DNA of 39,798 bases from Nocardia carnea (GCF_029868855.1 NZ_JARWOV010000337.1:1-39798); one strand, 5' to 3'. Counted from the first letter of the stretch, positions 1 to 9,004 are shown. Made by a program: numbers and translations. Notes: generated by a model not told the origin, from the sequence alone.

Positions 1-183
1 CGGCGGCTACCCCCCCCCCCCCGCCCCCCCCCGCCCGGACCCCCCGGCGGGGGGCTCGCGGCGCGGTATCACCCATATCGCCTACAACAACCCCGCCCGC
101 CGCCCGGGGGGGGCCCCGGCGCGCGCCCGGTGGGGTGCGGGTGGTGGGGGCGGGCCCCCCCCCCCCCCCCCCCCCACACCGGC
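1..183. other. Low-complexity contig edge, poly-C runs
   Basis: This stretch holds C runs of about 7 to 19 bases broken by single other bases, and no credible gene. The pattern is unlike any other part of the window and looks like an assembly or read artefact at a contig end; poly-G read tails from two-colour sequencing chemistry would give it. The NRPS gene ends immediately next to it, so its last few codons and anything downstream should be treated with caution. Confidence 0.75.
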
Positions 184-3100
184 TCAGGGGACGGAGATCT
201 CCGCGTGACCGGCCGGATACGGCGGCAGGGTCAGTCCGCCGTCTGCCGTCCACAAGGGCCGCGGCGCGCCGAGCGCGACCGCCTCCGATACGGGTATGTC
301 GGGCGATTCCACGAACGTCGCGAGCAGCTGTTCGAGATATCGCGCGAGGAGTTCGGTGGTGTGCTGATCGTGCCGCGCGGCCTCGGCACGAACCGCGACG
401 TGCAAACCCCCGTCGCTCGCGGAACCGAACGTGAAGACGAGCCGGTGCGCGATCGCGGGCGCCGGCTCGGTGATCCGCGCGGCCACCTCGTCACCCAGCC
501 AGACCTGCTGGGGCGGGCAGAGTTCACCGAAATCCACGACGGCGCGGCACAGGTCGTACGGTGAACGCCCCGGACTCACGGCTGCCGCGACCCCGTCGAC
601 GAGCATGTCGTGGCCGCCGTACACCCCGAAAGCGGTACCGCGTGCCCGGTCCAGGACCGTACGCAGAGCCGGGTCGCCCGACAGATCGTGGCGCAGCACC
701 ACGGCCGCGGACAACGGTCCGACCACCTCGGCCACGGCACTGTCGGCCCGTCCGGAGAGCGGCGCCCCGAGCGCGATATCGACGCCCGCACCGAGCGCGT
801 GCAGCAGAGCGGCGACCACTGCCTGGTAGAGCATGTATTCGGAGGCACCGACGGTTTCGGCGTGGGCACGCAGCCGGCGGCGCAGTGCGCTGGGCACCGT
901 GAACTCGGCCGACAGCGCGGGCTCGGCAGCCGGCGAGGCGACCGTCCCGGCCGCAGGCTCGGGCAGGCCGCGCAGCCCCGCTCGCAACTGCTCCAGCTGC
1001 GGCCCCGCCGATTCGACGACAGTCGACTGCCACAGTGTGTAATCGGCGTAATCGACGGCCGGTCCCGGCCACCGGGGCGCCGAACCGCTGCCTGCGCGGC
1101 TCCGGTATGCCGTTGCCAGATCGGTGAGCACGATCCGCAGCGACCATTCGTCGGCCACGAACCGGTCCGCGGTCAGTTCCAGCACATACCGGTCCCCGCC
1201 GAGAACGTAGAGCCGGGGCTGCAGCAGTGGTCCTGTCCCGCGGTCGAACCGGACCGCCGGCACCGACCTGGTCCAATCGTCCGCATCCGCCTCGATCACC
1301 GCCATATCGGGCAGCGGACCCGGGCGGACCGCTTGATACCACTCCTCGCCCACAGCGACCGGAACCGTCCGCAAGACTTCATACCGCTCGACCACATCGT
1401 GAACGGCCGCCGTGAGCGCATCCCGGTCCAGCGGGCCGTCCAGGTAGGCCACCAGCCGCACCTCGCCGGCATCGCCACCGGCGAGGACCACTCGCTGGTT
1501 GTAGGACAGCGGGATTCGTTCGGGCCGCGGCCGGCGATCCAGTTCCGGCCGGCCCGTAGCGGTGACCGGTGTCGCATCGACGACTGCCGCCAGCCCCGCG
1601 ACCGTCGGGGTATCGAACGGCGCGCGCACATCGACCTCGACGCCGAATTCCTCCCTGATCAGCAGTATCAACCGGTTCGCCAGCAGCGAATGCCCACCGA
1701 GTTCGAAGAACGAATCGTCGGCGCCGACCTCCGCGTATCCGAAGAGCGCGCCGAACAACCCGGCCAGCCGGATCTCGGTGGGGGTACTCGGCGGGCGCCG
1801 CTCACCGGTGCCGAACCGGCGCGGTTCGGGCAGGGCGCGTTTATCGAGTTTGCCGTGTTCGGTGAGTGGAATCTTTTCGATCACCGCCCACGCGGTCGGC
1901 AGCATATAGTCCGGTAGCGATTTCGCCGCGTAGGCGCGGACTTCGGCCACATCCAGCGATCCCGCGGCGGGCACCAGATAGGCGGCCAGCGCCGTTCCGG
2001 TGACCGGCTCCTGGAACGCGACCACCGCGCAGGCCCCGACCTCGGGATGCGCGGACAGCGCCGCCTGCACCTCGCCGGATTCGATTCGGTGCCCGCGGAC
2101 CTTCACCTGTTCGTCGGCGCGTCCGACGAACTCGATCTCGCCACGACTGTTGCGCCGCGCCAGATCACCTGTCCGGTACAGCCGCTGCCCGGGCAGGAAG
2201 GGGTCGGCGACGAACCGCTCGGCGGTCAGGCCGCCGCGGTGCAGATAGCCGCGGGCCAGCTGCGCACCACCGAGGTAGATCTCGCCGAGCACCCCGTCGG
2301 GAACCAGCTGTAAACGGTTGTCCAGCAGGTAGACGTAAACGTTCCGGTTGGGCACGCCGACCGGGACCATCCCGGTGCCCTGCGGCCCCTGCACAGTCAG
2401 ATGGGTGGCCGACACCACGGCCTCGGTCGGGCCGTAATGATTGCGCAGTTCGGCGTCGAAGACCCCGGCGAAGCGATCGGCCACCTCACCGAGCAGCGCC
2501 TCCCCACCCACCGGCACCCGGCGCAGCGCACGCCATTCGGTCACCTCCGGCAGCATCAGGAAGGTGCTCAGCAGCGAGGGCACCATATGCAGCACGGTCA
2601 CCCCGTACCGGCCGATCAGTTCCGAGATATACGGAATATCGCGCAGCGCATCGGGTTTCGGTATCACCAGGCAGGCGCCCAGGGAGAGCGTGACGAAGAT
2701 ATCGAGCAGGGAGGCGTCGAAACTGACCGACGACGACTGCAGCAACCGGTCCTGCGCGGTCATCTCCCATTCGGCACCGAAACCACGCAGATGGTCGGCG
2801 ATCGCCGCGTGTGCGACTCCGACACCCTTCGGCGTACCCGTCGAACCGGACGTGTAGATGACGTAGGCCAGATTGCCGGGGCGCAGCGGCCGCACGCGTT
2901 CGGCATCGGAGAGGTCGTGGCCGGGCAGACCGGCCGCGCGCTCATCGGCGGCCGCCAGTTCGGCGCGGCCGAGTACCAGCCGCGGCCGCGCATCGGCGTC
3001 CAGGAAGTCGATCCGCTGATCCGGGTAGGAAGGGTCTATCGGCAGGTAGGCGGCGCCCGCCTTCAGCACCGCCAGCACCGCCACCACGAATTCGGCGGAA

Positions 3101-4707
3101 TTCGCGATCCGCACCGCAACGAGATCCTCCGTGCCGATCCCCTGCGCGACGAGTCCGCGGGCCAGCCGGTTCGCCCGGTTGTTGAGTTCGGCGTAGGTCA
3201 GTTCCAGGTCCGCGCCGCCCGCGGCCGCGGGTGCCACCAGCGCGGCGGCATCCCCCGCGGCGGCGACGCGCTCTTCCACCAGTGCAACCAGCGTCGCCGG
3301 GGCCTCGGCCACCAGCTCACCGTGCGATCGCTCCAGCAGCACGGCCCGGGCACGGTCACCGAACAGATCGAGTTCGCCGAGCCGGGCGGCCGGATCACGC
3401 AGGGCACTGTCCAGCAGCTGCACGTAGTGTCCGAGTAATTGCTCGACCAGCGGCCGGTCCAGCTGCTCGGACCGATGATCGGCGACCAGCCGCGGCCGGT
3501 CCCGGTCCAGTACCACCGTCACCCGCAGCGGCACCGGTGCATCCGGCGAACCGTAGTCCTCCAGGGTCGCGCGCACGCCGGCCAGTTCCGGTACAGCGAT
3601 CGGCTCGCGCACGCCGAAGCCGATCCGCGCCAGCTGTTCCAGCCCGTCGCGCACGCCCGTGCGGTCCGGATTGATCGCGTGGACCACCTGATCGATACCG
3701 GTATGACGATGCGCGCGGCCATCGGCCACCGTGGCGGCGAGACCGGTGTGGAACTCGGCGAAGGTCTGATCGGGCCGCGGGGTCGCGCGGATCAGTACGG
3801 TGTTGCCGAAATAGCCGATGACCCCGGCCGTCCGCGGACCGCGGGTGCCGGCGGGCACAGCCACCAGGAAATCGCCTGCCCCGGTATAGCGGTGCACGAG
3901 GGCAGCGAAAGCGGCGAGCAGCACGGCGGTTTCGTCGGTCCCGGATCCGGCGGCGGTCTCCCGGACCCGGTCGAGCAGGGTAGCGGGCAACGGTAGCGAC
4001 GTATGTTCGACCGCTCCCGGCCCGACCCCGCGTGCCACGGGCCGGCCGGGTAGTTCCAGTGCCTCGGGCAACGGAGTCAGGGCCTGCCGCCAGTACTCCG
4101 GACCGTCACCGCCGGCTGCCTCGGCGAGCCGTTCGGCGAACCGCACCGGTTGCGGCACAGGGTTTGTGGTGTTGTACGCGGCCGACAGGTCCGCAGCGAA
4201 TACGGACGCCGATTCGTCGTCCCACGCGATCGTGTGCACCACCAGCAACAGCAGATATTCGTTCGCGGCGAGGCGGATCAGCGTCACCCGCAGTGGTGTT
4301 TCCGAAGCCGGATCGAACGGGCGGGCGAGCGCGCGCCGGGTGAGCACCTCGGCCCGGCGGCGCGCGGGTCCGGCCGCCGAGCCGGACAGATCGTGCTCCT
4401 GCCATTGCAGGGGGAGATCGGCGCGTACTTGCTGATACGGCTCGCCGCTCGAGTCCAGGCCGTAAGTGGTGCGCAGGATCTCGTGCCGATCGGTGACCGA
4501 CTGTACGGCGGCGCGAAGCCGTGCGCCGTCCAGCGAACCCTGCAACCGGTAGACCACGGGCAGGTTGAGCGTGGTGTCGCCGGGGTCTCGGATCTGCAGG
4601 AACCAGGCGCGGCGCTGCCCGGACGAGAGCGGGTACCGATTCGGCGGGGTCCGGTCACCCTCGTCCGGCCGGGCCTCCCGGTTCGCGTCGTTGGCGATGA
4701 TCGACAT
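184..4707 (-). CDS. Siderophore NRPS, C-A-T-C, MbtF/NbtF-like
   Basis: This 1507-residue nonribosomal peptide synthetase module probably adds the last hydroxylysine of a mycobactin/nocobactin-type siderophore. Domain order is condensation (about 20-460), adenylation (about 480-980), carrier (Ser near 1005 in ELGGHSLL) and a second condensation-like domain (about 1095-1490). The A domain has an intact A3 loop (YTSGSTGTPKG, near 619) and A5 (NHYGPTE). Reading the Stachelhaus positions by eye gives D-A-L-H-P-G-H-V-S, which I cannot assign with certainty. Length and architecture match MbtF, whose terminal C-like domain is associated with forming the cyclic hydroxamate. Both C domains have altered active-site motifs: HTIAWDD near 157 and DRFVADE near 1183, in place of HHxxxDG. 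The gene starts 70 bases after the formyltransferase gene ends and is probably co-transcribed with it. Its 3' end abuts the damaged contig edge, although the stop codon looks natural for the family. Confidence 0.85.
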   Translation of the reverse strand: MSIIANDANREARPDEGDRTPPNRYPLSSGQRRAWFLQIRDPGDTTLNLPVVYRLQGSLDGARLRAAVQSVTDRHEILRTTYGLDSSGEPYQQVRADLPLQWQEHDLSGSAAGPARRRAEVLTRRALARPFDPASETPLRVTLIRLAANEYLLLLVVHTIAWDDESASVFAADLSAAYNTTNPVPQPVRFAERLAEAAGGDGPEYWRQALTPLPEALELPGRPVARGVGPGAVEHTSLPLPATLLDRVRETAAGSGTDETAVLLAAFAALVHRYTGAGDFLVAVPAGTRGPRTAGVIGYFGNTVLIRATPRPDQTFAEFHTGLAATVADGRAHRHTGIDQVVHAINPDRTGVRDGLEQLARIGFGVREPIAVPELAGVRATLEDYGSPDAPVPLRVTVVLDRDRPRLVADHRSEQLDRPLVEQLLGHYVQLLDSALRDPAARLGELDLFGDRARAVLLERSHGELVAEAPATLVALVEERVAAAGDAAALVAPAAAGGADLELTYAELNNRANRLARGLVAQGIGTEDLVAVRIANSAEFVVAVLAVLKAGAAYLPIDPSYPDQRIDFLDADARPRLVLGRAELAAADERAAGLPGHDLSDAERVRPLRPGNLAYVIYTSGSTGTPKGVGVAHAAIADHLRGFGAEWEMTAQDRLLQSSSVSFDASLLDIFVTLSLGACLVIPKPDALRDIPYISELIGRYGVTVLHMVPSLLSTFLMLPEVTEWRALRRVPVGGEALLGEVADRFAGVFDAELRNHYGPTEAVVSATHLTVQGPQGTGMVPVGVPNRNVYVYLLDNRLQLVPDGVLGEIYLGGAQLARGYLHRGGLTAERFVADPFLPGQRLYRTGDLARRNSRGEIEFVGRADEQVKVRGHRIESGEVQAALSAHPEVGACAVVAFQEPVTGTALAAYLVPAAGSLDVAEVRAYAAKSLPDYMLPTAWAVIEKIPLTEHGKLDKRALPEPRRFGTGERRPPSTPTEIRLAGLFGALFGYAEVGADDSFFELGGHSLLANRLILLIREEFGVEVDVRAPFDTPTVAGLAAVVDATPVTATGRPELDRRPRPERIPLSYNQRVVLAGGDAGEVRLVAYLDGPLDRDALTAAVHDVVERYEVLRTVPVAVGEEWYQAVRPGPLPDMAVIEADADDWTRSVPAVRFDRGTGPLLQPRLYVLGGDRYVLELTADRFVADEWSLRIVLTDLATAYRSRAGSGSAPRWPGPAVDYADYTLWQSTVVESAGPQLEQLRAGLRGLPEPAAGTVASPAAEPALSAEFTVPSALRRRLRAHAETVGASEYMLYQAVVAALLHALGAGVDIALGAPLSGRADSAVAEVVGPLSAAVVLRHDLSGDPALRTVLDRARGTAFGVYGGHDMLVDGVAAAVSPGRSPYDLCRAVVDFGELCPPQQVWLGDEVAARITEPAPAIAHRLVFTFGSASDGGLHVAVRAEAARHDQHTTELLARYLEQLLATFVESPDIPVSEAVALGAPRPLWTADGGLTLPPYPAGHAEISVP

Positions 4708-4777
4708 GATTCTCTCCGGCCCTGTACTGGTTCGAACGGCTGCTCCGGCCGGTGCGTGGGCACCGGCCGGGCTAGCT

Positions 4778-5719
4778 TCATTCCGGCGTGTCGGTCAGAT
4801 ACCCGCCGCGCCGGAAGAATTCGGCACCCGTGTGCTCGGTGCCGTCGGCCGTGCGGACCCGGGTGATCAGCAGGCCCTGGTTGTCACCGCGGTAGGCGTC
4901 CGGGCCGCACACCACGACGCCGCCGCCCTCCTGCACGATGACCCGGCCCGGGGTGCCGCCGTAACGGGCTGCGGACACACTGGATTCCAGCACCTCGATC
5001 CGCTCGCCGCGGTAGTGGCTGAACGCGCGCGGGTAGGGCGCCGACAGTGCCCGCACGAACCGTTCCAGGTCTGCGGCATGCCGATTCCAATCCATCCGGC
5101 TGTCGCGATCGGAACGCTTGTGGAAGTAGGTGCGGGCGGCTTTGTCCTGCGGGCGCCACTGCGCGGTGCCGGAGGCGAGTGCTTCCAGCGCCTCGTGCAC
5201 CGCGCCGGGGATGAGCTCCATTCCGGCGAGCACCAGCTCGGTGCCGGTGGCGTCCGGGCCGATCGGCAGCGAATGCTGCACCAGGATGTCGCCCGTGTCG
5301 AGCTGTTCGTCCATCCGGTGCACGGTCAGGCCGAACTCGTCGGCTCCGCTGATCAGGGCCCACAGCACCGGAGAGAAACCGGTGAATTTCGGCAGCAGTG
5401 AATCGTGCAGGTTGAGGGTGCCGTGGGTGGGCATGTTGTACAGCTCCGGCGGCATCCACGTGTACCAGCTGTTCACCACGATCACATCGGGCTCGGCGTG
5501 TTTGACCAGGTCGATCGTCTCGGCATCGGCCCGTTCGGTGAGGTGGACCGGGATACCGTGCTCGCGGGCCAACTCTTCCACCGAATCCGACCAGATCCCC
5601 TTGTAGGAATCCTCGCTGGCGGGGTGGGTGACCGCGAGCACCACCTCGTGCTCGGAATCGATCAGCGCCTGCAGAGTCTTCCGGCCCCAGGTCTGGAACC
5701 CGAACGACACGATACGCAT
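4778..5719 (-). CDS. Formyltetrahydrofolate-dependent formyltransferase (siderophore hydroxamate)
   Basis: This 313-residue member of the methionyl-tRNA formyltransferase / ArnA-N family would transfer formyl from 10-formyl-THF to an amine or hydroxylamine. The family triad is visible: Asn and His in LNLHDSLLP (near 105) and Asp in LDTGDIL (near 140). A C-terminal OB-like region follows (about 210-310). It lies between a lysine N-hydroxylase and an NRPS, so the probable substrate is N6-hydroxylysine, giving the N-formyl hydroxamate known from formobactin, brasilibactin and amamistatin. The ATG at 5719 is preferred over a TTG one codon upstream because GAGGT stands six bases before it. An IdeR-like box lies about 35 bases upstream, so iron-dependent repression is expected. 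A housekeeping fmt is unlikely given the context. Confidence 0.85.
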   Translation of the reverse strand: MRIVSFGFQTWGRKTLQALIDSEHEVVLAVTHPASEDSYKGIWSDSVEELAREHGIPVHLTERADAETIDLVKHAEPDVIVVNSWYTWMPPELYNMPTHGTLNLHDSLLPKFTGFSPVLWALISGADEFGLTVHRMDEQLDTGDILVQHSLPIGPDATGTELVLAGMELIPGAVHEALEALASGTAQWRPQDKAARTYFHKRSDRDSRMDWNRHAADLERFVRALSAPYPRAFSHYRGERIEVLESSVSAARYGGTPGRVIVQEGGGVVVCGPDAYRGDNQGLLITRVRTADGTEHTGAEFFRRGGYLTDTPE

Positions 5720-5752
5720 CAACGAACCTCATCTATTGTTGCTGGGCAAAAG

Positions 5753-5771
5753 TAAGGCAAGCCTAGCCTAG
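5753..5771 (-). promoter_or_regulatory. IdeR/DtxR iron box upstream of formyltransferase
   Basis: Read on the minus strand this is CTAGGCTAGGCTTGCCTTA. It matches 14 of 19 positions of the IdeR/DtxR consensus TTAGGTTAGGCTAACCTAA. It sits between the hydroxylase stop and the formyltransferase start, and so gives the formyltransferase-NRPS pair its own iron-repressed promoter. Confidence 0.75.
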
Positions 5772-5780
5772 GGATTGACC

Positions 5781-7085
5781 TCAGTGTGCCGGAACGTGCT
5801 CCGGTAGTTCCGGACGCACCGCCTCGGCCGCGAGTGCCGGCGCACTCGCCAGGATCCGATCGGAAAGTTCGCCCAGGCAGCTGAGATTCGGGAACCCCGG
5901 CCCCTGCGCGAGACCGGCCAAATTCGGCAGATACAACTTCGCCGGCAAACCCTCGACCGCCAGATCGAACCCCATCGCCGCCTCGATCCGCGCCTGCGTG
6001 ACCGGGCCGCCGACAGCCAGCTCGAAGAGATCCGCGACCTCGTCGTCGAACAGGTCCATGAACCACAGCGGCTGACCGCCGATCGCGTCGACCACCAGAT
6101 CGAAGGCGTGCGTCTGATCGGGCCGGGATTCGTTGCGCAAGGTCAACGCCACTCCGTCACCCTGATCGGCCACCCGGACTACCCGGCCCTGGAGATGATG
6201 GACCCGATTGTCCGCGAGCAGCGTCTCCTGCACCCGCACCGAGAACACACCACGGTCGGTCCGCCGCACCACGTCCCGGCGTTCGGCGACGCTGAGCGCC
6301 CGCCATTTGGCGGGATCGCTGAACAGCGAGTTCTCGAAGTAGCTCTCGCCCCGCGTATAGATGGTGGCCGCGGGCGAGATCACCGAAACCGTCAGCACAT
6401 CGTGACGGACCAGTTCGTCCATGGCCGAACCCGCCGTCTCCCCGCCGCCGATCACCGCGGCCCGCGAGGACGCGGGCAGTTTCCGCCGCCCCGCCAGATC
6501 CCAGAAGTCGGCGATACTCAACAGTTTCGGATGCTCGGCCAGCGCCCGCCTGCTGTCGCCCGGACCGGTGACCATCAGGCGCTGCGCGTCGATCTCCGCG
6601 GTTCCCCCGTCCGCACCTTCGACGACGACCCGCCAGCCGGCCCTCTCGGAACGAATGGTGCACACCCGGCCGCGCACGACTTCCACCCCGGACCTACGTG
6701 CCACCCACTGCAGGTATTTCGCCCAGAGATTGTGCTCCGGGCTCGGCCGCCCGCGATCCACCCATTCCGCGTAGGTGCCGCGATCGACCAGGAAGGCCGT
6801 CCACCCGAAGGCCATCATGGCCTGGTTGACGGCGTGATTGTGCCCGCGCGCCCAGGTGGAGTGATACGGGAAGCCGATATCTTTTTCCGGGCTGGTGCCC
6901 AGCCGGTGCCGGCCATCGGTCCACCCGCCGGTCGCCAGCCAATTCCCGCCCACCGCATTGGGTTCCACGACGGTGACCTGCGGCGCAGGCAGACCCAGTT
7001 CGCGCAGCACATACGCCTTGGCCGCAACCGCCATGGCCTTGGGGCCCGCACCGACCACCAGAAGTCTGTCCACTGGTTCTCCCAC
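5781..7085 (-). CDS. L-lysine N6-monooxygenase, MbtG/NbtG-like
   Basis: This 434-residue flavin-dependent N-hydroxylating monooxygenase is expected to oxidise the lysine side-chain amine using NADPH and O2, providing the N6-hydroxylysine of the siderophore. It has an N-terminal FAD motif (VVGAGPKAMAV, about 9-20), the family segment GGNWLATGGWTDG (about 46-58), an NADPH-binding GGGETAG (about 213) and a late VDAIGGQP. It lacks the extra regions of ornithine hydroxylases, and its length matches mycobacterial MbtG. GTG at 7085 is the longest start. The GTG at 7073 (VDRLLVVG) is a good alternative with GGGAGA just before it. An IdeR box lies about 85 bases upstream. Siderophore N-hydroxylase is secure; lysine rather than ornithine rests on MbtG resemblance and the NRPS type. 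Confidence 0.85.
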   Translation of the reverse strand: MGEPVDRLLVVGAGPKAMAVAAKAYVLRELGLPAPQVTVVEPNAVGGNWLATGGWTDGRHRLGTSPEKDIGFPYHSTWARGHNHAVNQAMMAFGWTAFLVDRGTYAEWVDRGRPSPEHNLWAKYLQWVARRSGVEVVRGRVCTIRSERAGWRVVVEGADGGTAEIDAQRLMVTGPGDSRRALAEHPKLLSIADFWDLAGRRKLPASSRAAVIGGGETAGSAMDELVRHDVLTVSVISPAATIYTRGESYFENSLFSDPAKWRALSVAERRDVVRRTDRGVFSVRVQETLLADNRVHHLQGRVVRVADQGDGVALTLRNESRPDQTHAFDLVVDAIGGQPLWFMDLFDDEVADLFELAVGGPVTQARIEAAMGFDLAVEGLPAKLYLPNLAGLAQGPGFPNLSCLGELSDRILASAPALAAEAVRPELPEHVPAH

Positions 7086-7168
7086 TTTCCCGACAGCCCG
7101 ATGGCGTCGCGCCTCGTTCTACACGGTGGTGCCTGTCGCACTGGACAGTCCGAACCACCCGAGTTCGC

Positions 7169-7187
7169 ATAGGCTTACCTTACATGA
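7169..7187 (-). promoter_or_regulatory. IdeR/DtxR-like iron box upstream of lysine hydroxylase
   Basis: The plus strand reads ATAGGCTTACCTTACATGA, a weaker form of the box that shares AGGCTTACCTTACAT with the site at 8605. It lies about 85 bases before the hydroxylase start. The interval from here to 7435 (about 250 bases) contains no convincing gene; only a self-complementary GC element at 7420-7433 stands out. Confidence 0.6.
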
Positions 7188-7435
7188 GGCTGCGTCGCGA
7201 AACCTCGGGTCCGATCGGTGAATAGCGCAGCAGCGCCGCTTTAAGGCCCGTGAAAAGCGCGAATACCTGCCCTGATCGTGGCAATTCGAGCCCCGCCGCG
7301 CGTCGACGACCGCGGCAACCTCCCCACTCGACCAGATGGTCGAACGGCCGCCCTACACGCGCCCCGCGGCATCCGACGGCCATATGTCCACCCCCATCGC
7401 GTAAGGCGGACAACCACCTTCGGGCCGGCCCGAGC

Positions 7436-8488
7436 TCAGGATTCGATGATCAACCGGCCCTCGGAGGTCCACCAACCCCGATGACCCGTCCGGAACAGAC
7501 GCGCGCCGGACTCATAGGGATCGTCGACAAACCGCTCGTGTTCGAGTCCACCGGCGAATTCGGCCCCCAGCGCGCGGCCACCGACATGGACCTCACCGAC
7601 GACACCCGGCGGAACCAACCGGCCCTCATCGAGCAACAACACCTTCGCGCCGGGTACGGGACGAGTCCAGGCAGTCGCCGCCAGCGGCCCGCGCGCGACC
7701 GCACCCAGATACGCCGGCGCGTGATAGGCCACGGTCGCCACCGCGTCCGGCGACAACCGGCTCACGGCTTCCGGTAGCACCGAGCCACCACCGGTGCCGA
7801 CCAGATCCCAGCGCGCCACGGTCGGCAGCCGGTCCGTTCCGGACTCGACGAGCCGAATCGGGAGCTCGGCCTCGGCCACGACCTGCGATACCGCGTGGGT
7901 CTCGATCAGTGCGGCCAGCGCGGCCGGGTCCCGCCGCTGCGCTTCGGTCGGCACGACCACGGACGCGCCCGAGGACCAGGCCGCCAGCACATCGACGGTG
8001 TTCTGCGGATCCCCCCACGGCAAAGCCAGCAACCGGACATCGGCCGGCCGCATCGCGGGGTCCACCCGCCGCAGACGCCGGTCGGCGGCGACACCGCGAC
8101 GATCAGCGACAGCCACCGTGAGGGCGTCGGCGCCGAGCAGCAGTCCGGCGCACCCGAAGCGGCCGACCCCCACCCGGGAAGCGGTGACGAATTCGGCCAG
8201 CAGCGCGGCGAGGCCGATGGGGGTGGGCAGCGCGGACGAGCCACGCACTCCTTCGATCCGATCGACCCCGGCGAACAGTTCGCCGTAGGTCACCACCTCG
8301 CCGCCGCAGCGCGCCGCGACTCGTGTACCGGGCACCATATGCCCGTGCCGGATCACGGTGACCAGCGGGGACAGGTCATACGGTTCGACACCGGTGGCCC
8401 ATTCGCCGAGGACGCGTTCCCGTTCACCGGCTGTCGGGCTCGCAGCGACGAGCGAATCGATTCCCCGGATATCGTCGACGACGGTCAT
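7436..8488 (-). CDS. Degenerate stand-alone adenylation-domain core
   Basis: This 350-residue protein begins with an NRPS-style linker (ERERVLGEWATG near 25) and ends in sequence matching A6-A7 of adenylation domains (VVGEVHVGG, then ARLFRTGHRG). It stops exactly where the A8 hinge and the C-terminal lobe with the catalytic Lys should follow. No A3 P-loop (YTSGSTGxPKG) is visible, A5 is reduced to VAYHAPAY, and A7 has GHR in place of the usual GD. It is therefore unlikely to activate an amino acid. The ATG has an excellent AGGAGG Shine-Dalgarno sequence, overlaps the stop of a small upstream ORF, and lies behind two iron boxes, so expression seems maintained. It could be a decayed A domain or a non-catalytic partner of the siderophore NRPS. 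Confidence 0.7.
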   Translation of the reverse strand: MTVVDDIRGIDSLVAASPTAGERERVLGEWATGVEPYDLSPLVTVIRHGHMVPGTRVAARCGGEVVTYGELFAGVDRIEGVRGSSALPTPIGLAALLAEFVTASRVGVGRFGCAGLLLGADALTVAVADRRGVAADRRLRRVDPAMRPADVRLLALPWGDPQNTVDVLAAWSSGASVVVPTEAQRRDPAALAALIETHAVSQVVAEAELPIRLVESGTDRLPTVARWDLVGTGGGSVLPEAVSRLSPDAVATVAYHAPAYLGAVARGPLAATAWTRPVPGAKVLLLDEGRLVPPGVVGEVHVGGRALGAEFAGGLEHERFVDDPYESGARLFRTGHRGWWTSEGRLIIES

Positions 8489-8604
8489 CAGTCACCTCCT
8501 GGCGCGGGCAGCACCCGGGCACCGATCACCACCGGATCGTTCACCACCGCTCCCGCCTCATTGCTCGGCACGGTCACCACACCGGACCCTGGCACATGCT
8601 TCAC
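8488..8604 (-). CDS. Small coupled ORF, 38 aa, function unknown
   Basis: A GTG-started ORF of 38 codons begins directly beside an iron box and ends TGATG, so its stop overlaps the ATG of the adenylation-like gene. The product starts VKHVPGSGVVTVP and ends RVLPAPGGD; I recognise no family. Several internal GTG codons could be the true start. It may be a real micropeptide, a leader that couples translation to the next gene, or a remnant of an upstream domain. Evidence is limited to overlap and position. Confidence 0.35.
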   Translation of the reverse strand: MKHVPGSGVVTVPSNEAGAVVNDPVVIGARVLPAPGGD

Positions 8605-8623
8605 TTAGGCTTACCTTACATTG
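8605..8623 (-). promoter_or_regulatory. IdeR/DtxR-like iron box
   Basis: The plus strand reads TTAGGCTTACCTTACATTG, with a conserved TTAGG and CTTAC half. It is immediately upstream of the small ORF and the adenylation-like gene and nearly repeats the site at 7169. Confidence 0.6.
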
Positions 8624-8675
8624 CGAGAAGGAGATTCTCCATACAGACATTCCCCATTTTCATCTCGCAATTCGC

Positions 8676-8694
8676 TTAGGCTAAGCTAACATCC
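8676..8694. promoter_or_regulatory. IdeR/DtxR iron box, second in divergent region
   Basis: TTAGGCTAAGCTAACATCC matches 14 of 19 consensus positions. It lies 71 bases from the box at 8605 and about 310 bases from the reductase start. The sequence between this box and 8985 shows no convincing gene on either strand. Confidence 0.7.
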
Positions 8695-8985
8695 CCGCCG
8701 GGGCTGGGGGCAGTCAACCCGCAATTCGGCCCGGTAGCCGACCGTTGAACGCCGGGAAATCGACCAGATCGCCAACCGGTTACGAAAACCGCGACACGGC
8801 AGCCATTTCCACCATCGGACATACGAGACCACTCACCCGGGAAGCCGGCATAGCGACTACACCGCCACCAGCAGCTCGACCGGACCACACTCTCCAGCGA
8901 AGGCGGTCGACCGCGTGCGCGCGAGCACACAGACCCGCGTCACGCCCGGACAAGGAGTCTCGACAAACCCGGCGCCGGCCGCAAG

Positions 8986-9004
8986 TTAGGTTAAGCTAAC
9001 CTCC
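8986..9004 (+). promoter_or_regulatory. IdeR/DtxR iron box upstream of ferric reductase
   Basis: TTAGGTTAAGCTAACCTCC matches 16 of 19 consensus positions, the strongest box in the window. It touches the first possible start codon of the siderophore-interacting protein, so repressor binding would cover the promoter or initiation region. Confidence 0.85.

Noticed and set aside
7180..7413. A 77-codon minus-strand frame upstream of the lysine hydroxylase
   Set aside because: It runs through the iron box and shows no family features.
7420..7433. Self-complementary TCGGGCCGGCCCGA as a terminator
   Set aside because: It has no loop and no following T-run. It could be chance in GC-rich DNA.
8695..8985. 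Possible small genes on either strand between the iron boxes
   Set aside because: Candidates have Arg/Pro-rich shadow composition, no ribosome-binding site and no recognisable motif.
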